This document shows, piece after piece, positions 1 to 8,972 of a DNA stretch of 64,000 nt. Source of the DNA: DATLGB01 sp963740765 (lineage in GTDB: Bacteria > Actinomycetota > Thermoleophilia > Solirubrobacterales > Solirubrobacteraceae); contig CAVUFN010000016.1 in NCBI GenBank assembly GCA_963740765.1, positions 806,001-870,000 of the forward strand, read 5' to 3'. The notes below the pieces were generated by a model that ran no database searches, was not told where the DNA came from, and saw only the letters and a program-made list of their open reading frames with translations. Numbering within the stretch: position 1 is the stretch's first letter; every line of letters begins with the position of its first letter. A program made the translations under genes and the position numbers.

Positions 1-214
1 CGCCGATCGCGTTGGCGTGGTCAGCGGTGTCGCAGACGTTGATCGTCGCCCACAGGTCCTTCGACGTCTTCAGGTTGGTCGGCTTGGGCTTCTTGGCCGC
101 CTGACGCGCCTGGACGGACGGGGCCGTGACCGGACCGCCGCCGACGGCGGTCGCGCCCTGCGCGACCAGGGCGGCGAGGACGGCGGCGGTGATGAGGGTC
201 GGGCGCGAGGGCAT
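1..214 (-). CDS. Secreted protein of unknown function, N-terminal part only
   Basis: The reading frame enters from beyond the left edge; only its first 71 codons are present. It begins at ATG 214-212 with a typical Sec signal peptide: a short basic start (MPSRPT), a hydrophobic stretch of about 17 residues rich in Ala, Leu and Val, then an Ala/Gly/Pro region. A Lys-rich linker (AKKPKP) follows, then the start of a folded region containing one Cys (NVCDTADHANAIG). I do not recognise the family from this fragment. It is divergent from the sigma factor gene, with 92 bases between the starts. Export is inferred from the N-terminus only. Confidence 0.6.
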   Translation of the reverse strand, partial: MPSRPTLITAAVLAALVAQGATAVGGGPVTAPSVQARQAAKKPKPTNLKTSKDLWATINVCDTADHANAIG

Positions 215-306
215 CGCACTCCCTAAACGCGAGGCAGGCCGGATCGTTGCGGTGACGCGCCTCCGAACTCGTGTGATGAGGGGCGGCGAAGCGGCGTAGT
301 GTCGGC

Positions 307-828
307 GTGACCAGCACCTTGACCATCCCACGAACCCAATCCCGGTCAACGCCGGCGCTGGACTTCGAGGCGCTCTACCGGTCCAGCCGCGACGACGTGT
401 ACGCGTACGTGGCAACCATCCTGCGGGACCGCTCCGCGGCGGAAGACGTGACCGCCGCGGCCTTCGAGAAGGCCTACCGCAAGCAGCGGGCGTTCGACGG
501 CGAGCGCGGCTCAGGCCGCGCCTGGCTGTTCGGGATCGCCCGCCACGCCGCGCTCGACGAGCTGCGGCGTCGCAAGCGCCACGCGGAACTCACGCACGAC
601 CCGCCGGATGACGCCGGGCCGGACCTCGCGTCCGCCGTCGTCGACAGGGCCGCCGTCCGCACCGCCCTGGCCAGGATCCAGGTCAAGGACCGCGAGATCA
701 TCGCCCTGCGCTTCCACGCCGGGCTGGACACCGTGGAGGTCGCGGGCGTGCTCGGCGTCACCCCCAACCACGCCGGGACCCTGCTGCACCGCGCCATGAC
801 GAACCTCCGGGAGGCCCTCAATGCCTGA
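307..828 (+). CDS. ECF-type RNA polymerase sigma factor
   Basis: A 173-residue group-4 (ECF) sigma factor that would direct RNA polymerase to a specific promoter set. Sigma region 2 spans about residues 18-92, with the core-binding and -10 recognition helices (DFEALYRSSRDDVYAYV, then GRAWLFGIARHAALDELRRR). Region 4 spans about 112-170 with the helix-turn-helix 'LDTVEVAGVLGVTPNHAGTLLHRA'. The start is GTG 307, with no strong ribosome binding site. The stop overlaps the next gene by 8 bases, so the two are translationally coupled. The partner encodes a single-span-like cytoplasmic N-terminus plus a DUF4349 domain, which may act as its membrane anti-sigma factor (inference). What signal it answers cannot be read from the sequence. 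Confidence 0.9.
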   Translation: MTSTLTIPRTQSRSTPALDFEALYRSSRDDVYAYVATILRDRSAAEDVTAAAFEKAYRKQRAFDGERGSGRAWLFGIARHAALDELRRRKRHAELTHDPPDDAGPDLASAVVDRAAVRTALARIQVKDREIIALRFHAGLDTVEVAGVLGVTPNHAGTLLHRAMTNLREALNA

Positions 829-1864
829 CACCATCGACCTCAGCGAGTTCGACGACATCGTCCGGGTCCTCGAGGAGGACCGGCCGGTCATCGACCCCAC
901 GTTCGCCCGCAGCCTGGATCAGCGCGCCACGGACGGCTTCGCCAAGCCGCCGTGGCGCTTCCGCATGCCCTCGCTGGTGTGGCTCGGCCTGCCGGCGACG
1001 GCGGTGGCCGGGCTCGTCGTGATCATCGCCGTGATCGGAAGCGCGGGCAGCGGCGTGTCGGACAACAGCGGGTCGTCCTCCGGCAGCAGCGGCGGCTCGA
1101 GCGCGATCAGCTCCGCGCCGCAGGAGAGCGCCGGTCGCCCGTCCGCCGCCGCCGACGCGGTCGCCCCCAGCGCCGCCAAGGCCCTCACCGGCCGCGTGCA
1201 GGAGGAGACCGCCGGGCTGACCCTCGTGGCGCCCGGCAAGGACCTCGCCGACCTCGGCGACGAGGTCATCGCGGTCACCGACCAGGTCGGCGGGTTCGTG
1301 ATGTCCTCCAACGTCAGCACGCGGGGCGGTGGCGACTTCCAGCTGCGGGTCCCGGTCGCCCGGCTCGACGACGCCCTCGCGCGCCTGTCCAAGCTCGGGC
1401 ACGTGTCCGAGCGCACGCAGGGCTCGCAGGACATCACCGCCGAGCGCAACGTCGTCCGCGACCGCTACGACGAGGGCGTCGCCGAGCGACGCAGCCTGCT
1501 GGCCCGGCTCGCCAAGGCCACGACGGACAACGAGGTCGCCTCATTGAAGGCGCGCCTGAACGACGTCAACGGCGCCATCGCCGCCAACAAGGCCGCGCTG
1601 GAACGCGTCCTGCGGCGTGCGCGCTTTGCGGCGGTCAGCGTCACGCTGCAGGCCAAGCAGGGCGCCGTGGCGCCGGTCGACGACGGCAGGTGGACCCCCG
1701 GCGACGCCCTTCGCGACGCGGGCCGCGTGCTCGAGGTGGCCGCCGGCGTGGTCGTCATCGCGGGCTCCGTCCTGCTGCCGCTGGGCCTGCTCGGGCTGCT
1801 CGCCGCGCTCGGCCTGCGGGCGAGCGGACGGCGCGGCCGGAACCGCGTCCTCGAGACCGTGTGA
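821..1864 (+). CDS. DUF4349 membrane protein, likely partner of the sigma factor
   Basis: A 347-residue protein with a cytosolic acidic N-terminus (1-45), a transmembrane helix at about 50-72, a Ser/Gly-rich linker (75-115), a DUF4349 domain (about 125-285) with a long coiled-coil section (residues 195-260, rich in Arg, Ala, Leu), and a second membrane helix at about 300-330 followed by an Arg-rich tail. DUF4349 proteins are extracytoplasmic sensors or lipoproteins of unknown activity. Coupling to the ECF sigma gene by an 8-base overlap, and the short N-terminal cytosolic segment, suggest an anti-sigma function. There is no zinc-binding ASD motif (HxxxCxxC), so this role is inferred only from context. 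Confidence 0.8.
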   Translation: MPDTIDLSEFDDIVRVLEEDRPVIDPTFARSLDQRATDGFAKPPWRFRMPSLVWLGLPATAVAGLVVIIAVIGSAGSGVSDNSGSSSGSSGGSSAISSAPQESAGRPSAAADAVAPSAAKALTGRVQEETAGLTLVAPGKDLADLGDEVIAVTDQVGGFVMSSNVSTRGGGDFQLRVPVARLDDALARLSKLGHVSERTQGSQDITAERNVVRDRYDEGVAERRSLLARLAKATTDNEVASLKARLNDVNGAIAANKAALERVLRRARFAAVSVTLQAKQGAVAPVDDGRWTPGDALRDAGRVLEVAAGVVVIAGSVLLPLGLLGLLAALGLRASGRRGRNRVLETV

Positions 1865-1877
1865 TGAACTAGGGGGC

Positions 1878-2573
1878 ATGACCGCGACGACCCAGGAGAC
1901 CATCGAGCTCCTGGGGCACGTCCCAGCGTTCGAAACGCTCACCCCCGCGGACCTCGAACGGGTCGCGGGGGTGGCGGTGCCCCGGTCGTTCTCCTCGCAC
2001 GAGGTCGTCTTCCGCGAGGGGGACGACTCGGACACGTGCTACGTCGTCCACCGCGGGCACGCCAGGGCGCTGCGCGAGCACTCCGACGGTCGCCAGATCA
2101 CCCTCGCCACGTTCGGGCCGGGCGACATCTTCGGCGAGCTGGCGATGTTCTCCGACGAGCGCCGCTCGGCCACGGTCGACGCCGTGGACCAGCTCGAGGT
2201 GGTCGCGATCCTGGGCCGGGACATGCGCGCGCTGATGCGCCGCCACCCCGACATCGCCGTCGCCCTGGTCGTCGCCCTCGGGCGGCGGTTGCGTGAGGCC
2301 AACGAGCGGCTGGCGCGGCAGTCCTTCCAGACCGTCCAGTCGCGCGTGGCCACCGTGCTGGGCAACCTCGTCCGCCAGGCGCAGGACGAGGGCGCCGCCG
2401 CGACGGACGTGCTCGTGATCGCCACGCAGGCCGAGGTCGCCCAGCTGGCCGGATCCAGCCGCGAGTCCGCGAGCCGCTTCCTGGCCGTGCTCGAGCGCGC
2501 CGGGATCGTCTCGCAGGGCCGCGGCCGGGTGACCGTGCACGAGCCGGAGTCGCTCCAGCGGTATGTCTTCTGA
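1878..2573 (+). CDS. Crp/Fnr family transcriptional regulator
   Basis: A 231-residue regulator. A cyclic-nucleotide-binding-like beta-barrel covers residues 10-125, with the conserved 'GDIFGELAMFSDERRSATV' phosphate-binding-cassette-like segment; the Arg of 'RRSAT' is where Crp binds the cyclic nucleotide phosphate. A long dimer helix follows, then a winged helix-turn-helix at about 155-225 (TQAEVAQLAGSSRESASRFL). No Fe-S cysteine cluster like that of Fnr is present, so a small-molecule ligand, perhaps cAMP, is more likely. Start ATG 1878 lies 13 bases after the preceding stop, just behind a GGGGG run. The 3' end overlaps the NUDIX gene by 11 bases. Confidence 0.9.
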   Translation: MTATTQETIELLGHVPAFETLTPADLERVAGVAVPRSFSSHEVVFREGDDSDTCYVVHRGHARALREHSDGRQITLATFGPGDIFGELAMFSDERRSATVDAVDQLEVVAILGRDMRALMRRHPDIAVALVVALGRRLREANERLARQSFQTVQSRVATVLGNLVRQAQDEGAAATDVLVIATQAEVAQLAGSSRESASRFLAVLERAGIVSQGRGRVTVHEPESLQRYVF

Positions 2574-3006
2574 AGGTGGGCAGCGGCGCCAGCGGCGCAC
2601 GCTGCGGGAGCACTCCTACGGCGGCGTGTGCGTGCGCGGGGACGACGTCGCGACGATCGTGCCGCGCGGCAAGCGCGCCCTCGCGCTGCCCAAGGGCGGC
2701 CCCGAGCGCGGCGAGACGCCCGAGGAGACCGCCGCGCGCGAGGTCCGCGAGGAGACCGGCCTGACCGGGACGGTGCGCGCGCCGCTCGGCGACGTCGTCT
2801 ACCACTACCGCCGCTCGGGCCGGCGCATCCGCAAGACGGTGACCTTCTTCCTGCTCGACTACGTCGAGGGATCGACGGACGACCACGACCATGAGGTCAC
2901 CGAGGCCCTCTGGGTTCCCCTCGATCAGGCCCGCACCGAGCTGACCTACCCCGGCGAGCGTGGCATGGTCGAGAACGCGATCCAGCTGTTGCGTGCGGAC
3001 GGATAG
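2563..3006 (+). CDS. NUDIX hydrolase
   Basis: A 147-residue NUDIX enzyme that hydrolyses a nucleoside diphosphate linked to another group X. The NUDIX box is complete, at about residues 45-68 (GGPERGETPEE...REVREETGL), giving the REXXEE metal-binding Glu residues. The rest forms the standard alpha/beta/alpha fold, and a basic stretch 'YRRSGRRIRKTV' precedes a beta strand. Substrate cannot be told from sequence; small NUDIX proteins of this type often act on diadenosine polyphosphates or oxidised nucleotides. It overlaps the Crp gene by 11 bases, and the ASCH gene starts 14 bases after its stop, so the four genes from 307 may be one unit. Confidence 0.9.
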   Translation: MSSEGGQRRQRRTLREHSYGGVCVRGDDVATIVPRGKRALALPKGGPERGETPEETAAREVREETGLTGTVRAPLGDVVYHYRRSGRRIRKTVTFFLLDYVEGSTDDHDHEVTEALWVPLDQARTELTYPGERGMVENAIQLLRADG

Positions 3007-3019
3007 AGTTCCGCCCTCT

Positions 3020-3418
3020 GTGCAGGCCCTGAACTTCTACTCGCAGCTCTTCGCCGACCAGATGAAGCGCGGCCGCAAGACGGCCACGATCCGGCTCGGC
3101 GACAAGCGGCACAAGTACCGCAAGAACCAGGTCGTGATGGTCACGGTCGGCTACCAGTACTCACCCCGCGAGAAGGTCTTCCACGCCGTCATCGACAACG
3201 TCGAGGTCAAGAAGGTCTCCGAGCTGTCCCCGCGCGACATCGAGCACGACAACCCGGAGTTCCGCCGCGCCGACGAGCTCATGCACTTCATGGAGCAGAT
3301 CTACGGGCGCGAGGTCACGCTCGAGGACACCGTCACGGTCGTCCGCTTCTCCCGCATCATCGAGCATCCGCCCGACTACCGCGATCACCTGCGCGGCGTC
3401 GGCGGCGCGCAGAACTAG
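3020..3418 (+). CDS. ASCH domain protein
   Basis: A 132-residue protein that is nearly all one ASCH domain (a PUA-like fold proposed to bind RNA). It shows the family N-terminus 'MKRGRKTATIRLGDKRHKY', a beta-rich middle (VTVGYQYSPREKVFHAVI) and the later 'DTVTVVRF' strand. Start GTG 3020 is chosen because homology begins just after it and an upstream ATG in the same frame would add a low-complexity segment overlapping the NUDIX gene. Role inferred from the family: RNA binding or RNA modification. No catalytic activity is claimed. Confidence 0.75.
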   Translation: MQALNFYSQLFADQMKRGRKTATIRLGDKRHKYRKNQVVMVTVGYQYSPREKVFHAVIDNVEVKKVSELSPRDIEHDNPEFRRADELMHFMEQIYGREVTLEDTVTVVRFSRIIEHPPDYRDHLRGVGGAQN

Positions 3419-3451
3419 GGGCTCGCGCCCCTCGATGGAGCGCGCGGACGA

Positions 3452-3484
3452 GCGGTGCTCCAAACTAGCAATTCGGAGCACCGC
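3452..3484. terminator. Bidirectional terminator-like hairpin between convergent genes
   Basis: A 10-base perfect inverted repeat (GCGGTGCTCC / GGAGCACCGC) with a 13-base AT-richer loop lies between the ASCH gene stop and the stop of the membrane protein on the other strand. Its place between two convergent genes fits a shared terminator. There is no T-tract on either side. Confidence 0.5.
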
Positions 3485-3486
3485 GG

Positions 3487-3999
3487 CTAGCGAGCCGCTG
3501 ACCCGTAGCGCCGGGGCGCCTGCGCTGCCCGCTGGTGGCGCATGTTCGCCCCGTGCCAGGCCGCGCTGCTCATCAGCGCGGTGAGGACGAAGGAGACGAG
3601 CAGGCCGTAGTGGAGGCGGACCGGCGTCGCGACGCCGGGGTGGGTGAAGGCCGCGACGAGGACGACGAGCGGAGCGGTGTAGACGGCGACGCGCATGATG
3701 TCCTCGGCCTGGCGGCGGAGGGCGGGCACCACGACGGCGACGGCGAGCAGGGCGATGATGACGACGAGCCCGAAGACCAGCACCTGGGCCGAGCCGAGGG
3801 CGTCCGTCCCGCTGACCGTCCCCTCTGCGCTGGTCGCGAAGACCTGACCGACCTGGAACGCGGCGCGCTCGACGGGGCCATCCGTCGCCACCAGGTCCTG
3901 CACGGGCGCGGCGAACCACGGCATGGTCAGACTGGCCAGCAGTCCGAACCCGGAGAGGACGGCGAGGACGAGGTTTGTGGTGGGGCTGAACTGGCGCAC
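3487..3999 (-). CDS. Four-helix integral membrane protein of unknown function
   Basis: A 170-residue protein with four hydrophobic segments at about residues 9-30, 72-92, 102-122 and 128-147, and a basic tail rich in Arg and Ala. The segment between helices 1 and 2 (about 31-70) is polar and probably outside the cell. I do not recognise the family. The gene ends at the shared hairpin after the ASCH gene and is divergent from groES, whose heat-shock operator begins 61 bases upstream of its start. Confidence 0.7.
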   Translation of the reverse strand: MRQFSPTTNLVLAVLSGFGLLASLTMPWFAAPVQDLVATDGPVERAAFQVGQVFATSAEGTVSGTDALGSAQVLVFGLVVIIALLAVAVVVPALRRQAEDIMRVAVYTAPLVVLVAAFTHPGVATPVRLHYGLLVSFVLTALMSSAAWHGANMRHQRAAQAPRRYGSAAR

Positions 4000-4059
4000 G
4001 CGTCCTCTATCGGCAGTTCTCGTCGATTCGCGAAGAAACCGCTACTCTCACCAGACGGT

Positions 4060-4086
4060 TTGGCACTCTCCACATGAGAGTGCCAA
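4060..4086 (+). promoter_or_regulatory. CIRCE heat-shock operator (HrcA site)
   Basis: TTGGCACTC, nine spacer bases, then GAGTGCCAA: a perfect 9-base inverted repeat matching the CIRCE consensus (TTAGCACTC-N9-GAGTGCTAA) with one symmetric change. It ends 36 bases before the groES start, the usual place. HrcA repressor would bind here and be released on heat shock. A weak -10-like TACTCT lies at 4043-4048. hrcA itself is not in this window. Confidence 0.95.
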
Positions 4087-4122
4087 CAGGCTCTGGAAAC
4101 ACACGAAAGAGGGACTTCAGAC

Positions 4123-4416
4123 ATGAAGCTCAAGCCTCTCGGCGATCGACTGATCGTCAAGGCACTCGAGGAGGAGGAGACGACCTCCTCCGGCATCGTC
4201 CTCCCCGACACCGCGAAGGAAAAGCCCCAGAAGGGCAAGGTCCTGGCCGTCGGTGACGGCAAGTGGGACGAGGACGGCGAAAAGCGCATTCCGCTCGACG
4301 TCGTCGAGGGCGACGAGGTCCTGTACTCCAAGTACGGCGGCACGGAGATCAAGGTCGAGGGCGAAGACCTCCTCGTTCTCCGTGAGTCCGACGTGCTGGC
4401 CAAGCTCGAGAAGTAA
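4123..4416 (+). CDS. groES: Co-chaperonin GroES
   Basis: A 97-residue 10-kDa chaperonin, full length for the family. It carries the N-terminal signature 'LKPLGDRLIVKALEEEE', the mobile loop with 'TTSSGIVLPDTAKEKPQ' (residues 19-36) that docks on GroEL, and the C-terminal 'YGGTEIKVEGEDLLVLRESDVLA'. It caps the GroEL ring and closes the folding chamber in the cytosol. It is preceded by an AGAGGG ribosome site and by CIRCE, and groEL follows 12 bases after its stop, so the two form one HrcA-controlled operon. Confidence 0.98.
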   Translation: MKLKPLGDRLIVKALEEEETTSSGIVLPDTAKEKPQKGKVLAVGDGKWDEDGEKRIPLDVVEGDEVLYSKYGGTEIKVEGEDLLVLRESDVLAKLEK

Positions 4417-4428
4417 GGGAGACCACTT

Positions 4429-6060
<1,632 letters not shown>

Positions 6061-6088
6061 GAAGCGACTTCGCTTCGCAGGTTGCGAA

Positions 6089-6118
6089 CCGAGGGCCCGG
6101 CTCACGCCGGGCCCTCGG
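6089..6118 (+). terminator. groE operon terminator
   Basis: A perfect 13-base stem (CCGAGGGCCCGGC / GCCGGGCCCTCGG) with a TCAC loop, starting 28 bases after the groEL stop. A smaller hairpin, GAAGCG-ACTT-CGCTTC, lies just upstream (6061-6076). No T-tract follows, as is usual in GC-rich actinobacteria. Confidence 0.85.
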
Positions 6119-6164
6119 CCGTTAACTTCGTCATCGAGGACGGCGGGAGCCGTCCTCAGCTGAT

Positions 6165-6980
6165 CTAGCGGATCGAGATCGTGTTGACCCCGGGGTCCGT
6201 GGGGGTGCGGGCCGCGACCTCGGCGTACTCGTACGCCTGGCCGGGCTTCGAGCCCTCCTTGCCGAAGCCGAAACCGGCCGACTCGAGGATCTCGACCGCG
6301 CGCATGATCCGGAAGAACCCGCCCGAGTTGGTCGTGGGCAGGCCCTCGGCCTCCTCGTTCTGGCCGAACTTCGCGTAGACGCGATCGTTGCCGAGGCGGC
6401 CGAGCGACTGCAGCGCGAGCGCGCGGTGGACGGCCTCCGTGGCCATGATCTCGGCGCTGTAGCGCGCGAACTTCGAGCCGCTGAGCGTGCCCTGGCGCGC
6501 GAACACGGTGGTGGCCAGCAGGTAGGCGTTGATGAACACCTGATCGCCGACCACGAGCGTCGTGAGCAGGTTCTCCTTCGACGCGAAGACCTCGTCGGGC
6601 ACCCAGATCGTCGTGGTCACGGCCTTGCCGCCGACCGCCTTCGACGTCAGGAGCTCGTAGTGGTTCTTCTCCTGCTGGGCCGCGGCCTGGATGTTGCGCT
6701 TGGTCACCGGGTCGAGCTTGTCGCCGAGCTTCTCGGGGCCGACCGTGTTCACGATCGTGGCCAGCACCTCGGCCGTTGCGGCGACGGCGGTCAGGTTCTC
6801 GACCGAGTTCTCCGGGTTGGTCTTGACCTTGGCGAACGCGTCTCCCGACGCGATCCCCATGAGGCCCATCGAACCGAGCGCGGCTGCGGTCGTCTGCACC
6901 AGGCGACGGCGGTTGACGGCCGGCAAGTGGCTGTTCTGCCGGTCGATGGTGTCGTACAGGTGATTGCGTACTTCGGTCAT
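6165..6980 (-). CDS. Tat-exported ferritin-like domain protein
   Basis: A 271-residue protein with a twin-arginine-like signal 'NRRRLVQTTAAALGSMGLMG' (residues 23-42) ending near an AFA cleavage site. The mature part is a four-helix ferritin-like bundle similar to the desiccation-related (PCC13-62-like) group: 'AATAEVLATIVNTVG', 'QEKNHYELL' (the E-x-x-H pair), and 'MATEAVHRALALQSLG', giving a second Glu/His set. These could bind a di-metal centre, but the family function is unproven. It stands alone: groEL ends 105 bases downstream, convergently, and the GNAT gene stop is 96 bases upstream. Confidence 0.8.
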   Translation of the reverse strand: MTEVRNHLYDTIDRQNSHLPAVNRRRLVQTTAAALGSMGLMGIASGDAFAKVKTNPENSVENLTAVAATAEVLATIVNTVGPEKLGDKLDPVTKRNIQAAAQQEKNHYELLTSKAVGGKAVTTTIWVPDEVFASKENLLTTLVVGDQVFINAYLLATTVFARQGTLSGSKFARYSAEIMATEAVHRALALQSLGRLGNDRVYAKFGQNEEAEGLPTTNSGGFFRIMRAVEILESAGFGFGKEGSKPGQAYEYAEVAARTPTDPGVNTISIR

Positions 6981-7076
6981 GCGCTGCCTTCCGATCGGGG
7001 TCCTTGGTAGTTGGAGCGCAGCGGAGCGCTGATCGGATCAGCCTGCCGGTCCGGCGGGGAACACCCGCTCTGCGGC

Positions 7077-7814
7077 TCAGGCTGCGTCGCGGCGGCTGAC
7101 CGAGTCCCAGTTCGGGACGACGCCGGTCTCCTCGAAGCCTGCGCGCAGGATGTTGCGGTAAGAGCGGTCGGTGACCCCGCCCCCACCCGCCCCGCGCACG
7201 CCGGTCTCCGTGGTGATGCTGCGCAGGCCGAGGCGGCCCGCGATGGCGATGCGCTCCGCCAGCAGGGCGGACTGGGCGCCGCGGCCGCGCGCGTCGGGCA
7301 GCGTCGCGCCGAACGCCAGGTAGCCCTCGTCGCCCGCGGCGAACAGGGCGGCGGCGGCGACCGGCGCGTCCCCGTCGTAGGCGACGAGGCACGTCCAGCC
7401 CTCCCGGCCGGGCAGTCGGCGCAGCGCGCCCTCCGCGATCTCGGGCAACCCGAACGCGATGCGCACCGGTCGCGCGAAGTGCATCCCGCCCTGGGGACCG
7501 ACCTGCTCGATGCGCAGGTCGGTCAGCGCGTGGGCGGGCGGATCGGGCGCGCGCGCGAAGTGCATCCACGCGTAGCCCTCCACGTACCCCGCCGCGCGCA
7601 GCGAGTCGGCGATCCCCTCGCCGCCGCTGACGACGTGGGCGACGTCGCCGTAGAAGGCGCGGACGGCGGGGATGTCCGCGGACCCGAGTGGGCCGGCGAC
7701 GCGGTTGAGCATGCGCGTGTCGACGTCCGGCGCGCGCACGGCGACCGCGTCGCCGAACCGGCGCGACTCGAAGAGCGCGCCGAGATCGGCGTGTGCGGCG
7801 AGGGCCGCGCTCAG
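7077..7814 (-). CDS. GNAT family N-acetyltransferase
   Basis: About 245 residues. The C-terminal half is a GNAT fold: 'GWTCLVAYDGDAPVAAAALF', then the acetyl-CoA pyrophosphate loop 'ATLPDARGRGAQSALLAERI' (a Q/RxxGxG/A equivalent) and 'GFEETGVVPNWDSV' at the end. The N-terminal half (about 25-120, starting MLNRVAGPLG) is a second, degenerate GNAT-like domain common in actinobacterial paralogues. The substrate is unknown. The start is uncertain: no ATG/GTG/TTG lies at the right place, and a CTG at 7814-7812 overlaps the citrate synthase TGA, which would give tight coupling. Internal ATG 7711 would truncate the first domain. Confidence 0.7.
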   Translation of the reverse strand: MSAALAAHADLGALFESRRFGDAVAVRAPDVDTRMLNRVAGPLGSADIPAVRAFYGDVAHVVSGGEGIADSLRAAGYVEGYAWMHFARAPDPPAHALTDLRIEQVGPQGGMHFARPVRIAFGLPEIAEGALRRLPGREGWTCLVAYDGDAPVAAAALFAAGDEGYLAFGATLPDARGRGAQSALLAERIAIAGRLGLRSITTETGVRGAGGGGVTDRSYRNILRAGFEETGVVPNWDSVSRRDAA

Positions 7815-8896
7815 TTCCCGACCCCGTCGGGCAGCTCGCGGGGCTCGGGGCCGACGTACTTGGCGGTCGGCCGGATCAGGCGCGCCTCGCGCTTCTGCTC
7901 CATGATGTGCGCGCTCCAGCCGGCCACGCGCGCGGAGGCGAACATCGGGGTGAAGAGCTCCGGCGGGATGTCGGCGTAGTCGAGGACGACGGCGGACCAG
8001 AACTCGACGTTGGTGGCGAGCACGCGGTCCGGGCTGCGGACCTTGAGCTCGGCCAGGGCCGCGTTCTCCAGCGCCTCGGCGACCTCGGCGCGCGGGGCGC
8101 CGATCTCCTTGGCCGTGCGGCGCAGGACGCGCGCGCGGGGGTCCTCGGCGCGGTAGACGCGGTGCCCGAAGCCCATCAGGCGCTCCTTGCGGTCCAGCGC
8201 GTCCTTGACCCACTTATCGGCGTCGCCGGCCTGCTCGACCTCGTCGAGCATCTTGAGGACGCGCGAGGGCGCGCCGCCGTGGAGCGGGCCGCTCAACGCG
8301 CCCACGGCACCCGAGAGGGCCGCGGCGACGTCCGCACCGGTCGAGGTGATGACGCGCGCCGTGAACGTGGAGGCGTTCATGCCGTGCTCGGCGGCGGAGA
8401 TCCAGTAGGCGTCGATCGCCTTCACGTGATCGGGGTTCGCCTCGCCACGCCAGCGGATCAGGAAGCGCTCGGGAATCGACTGCGCCTGGTCGATCTGCTT
8501 CTGCGGGACGGGCGGCTTGCCGGCGCCGCGCGCGGACTGCGCGACGAACGACAGGCCCATGACCGACGCGCGCGCGAGCTGGTCGCGCGCCTCGTCGTCC
8601 GTGATGTCGATGACGGGCTGGAAGCCCCACTCGGGACCGAGCAGCGCGAGCGCGTACTGCAGGTCTACTCGCGGGTCGCCGGAGCGGAAGTGGAGAGGAT
8701 GGGGCTCCGCCGGAGGCAAGCCCGGATCGAACTCGCCGTCGACCAGCAGGCCCCAGACCTTCTCGAACGGGACGGTCCCGACCAGGTCCTCGATGTCGTA
8801 CCCGCGGTACCGGAGCGCACCGCCCTCCTTGTCGGGCTCTGCGATCTCGGTGGCGAAGGCGACGACACCTTCGAGGCCGGACTGGACTTCGCTCAT
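7811..8896 (-). CDS. Citrate synthase (CitA/citrate synthase 2 type)
   Basis: A 361-residue citrate synthase that condenses acetyl-CoA with oxaloacetate (some members use propionyl-CoA). It has the short type I-dimeric architecture. Conserved active-site segments are 'AEHGMNAST' (His171), 'PLHGGAP' (His206) and 'MGFGHRVYRAEDPRA' (His245). The third catalytic position, normally Asp in NVDFYSG, reads Glu298 in 'TNVEFWSAVVLDY', a variant I recall from actinobacterial CitA proteins. Transcribed with the GNAT gene and divergent from the amidase (76 bases between starts). 2-Methylcitrate synthase activity cannot be excluded. Confidence 0.92.
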   Translation of the reverse strand: MSEVQSGLEGVVAFATEIAEPDKEGGALRYRGYDIEDLVGTVPFEKVWGLLVDGEFDPGLPPAEPHPLHFRSGDPRVDLQYALALLGPEWGFQPVIDITDDEARDQLARASVMGLSFVAQSARGAGKPPVPQKQIDQAQSIPERFLIRWRGEANPDHVKAIDAYWISAAEHGMNASTFTARVITSTGADVAAALSGAVGALSGPLHGGAPSRVLKMLDEVEQAGDADKWVKDALDRKERLMGFGHRVYRAEDPRARVLRRTAKEIGAPRAEVAEALENAALAELKVRSPDRVLATNVEFWSAVVLDYADIPPELFTPMFASARVAGWSAHIMEQKREARLIRPTAKYVGPEPRELPDGVGN

Positions 8897-8972
8897 ACTC
8901 GTTCGCTTTCTAAGTGGGGAGGCACTGGAGCCTCCATTGTCTCAGCATGGGTATGTTCAGCGCTTCAAGGTC

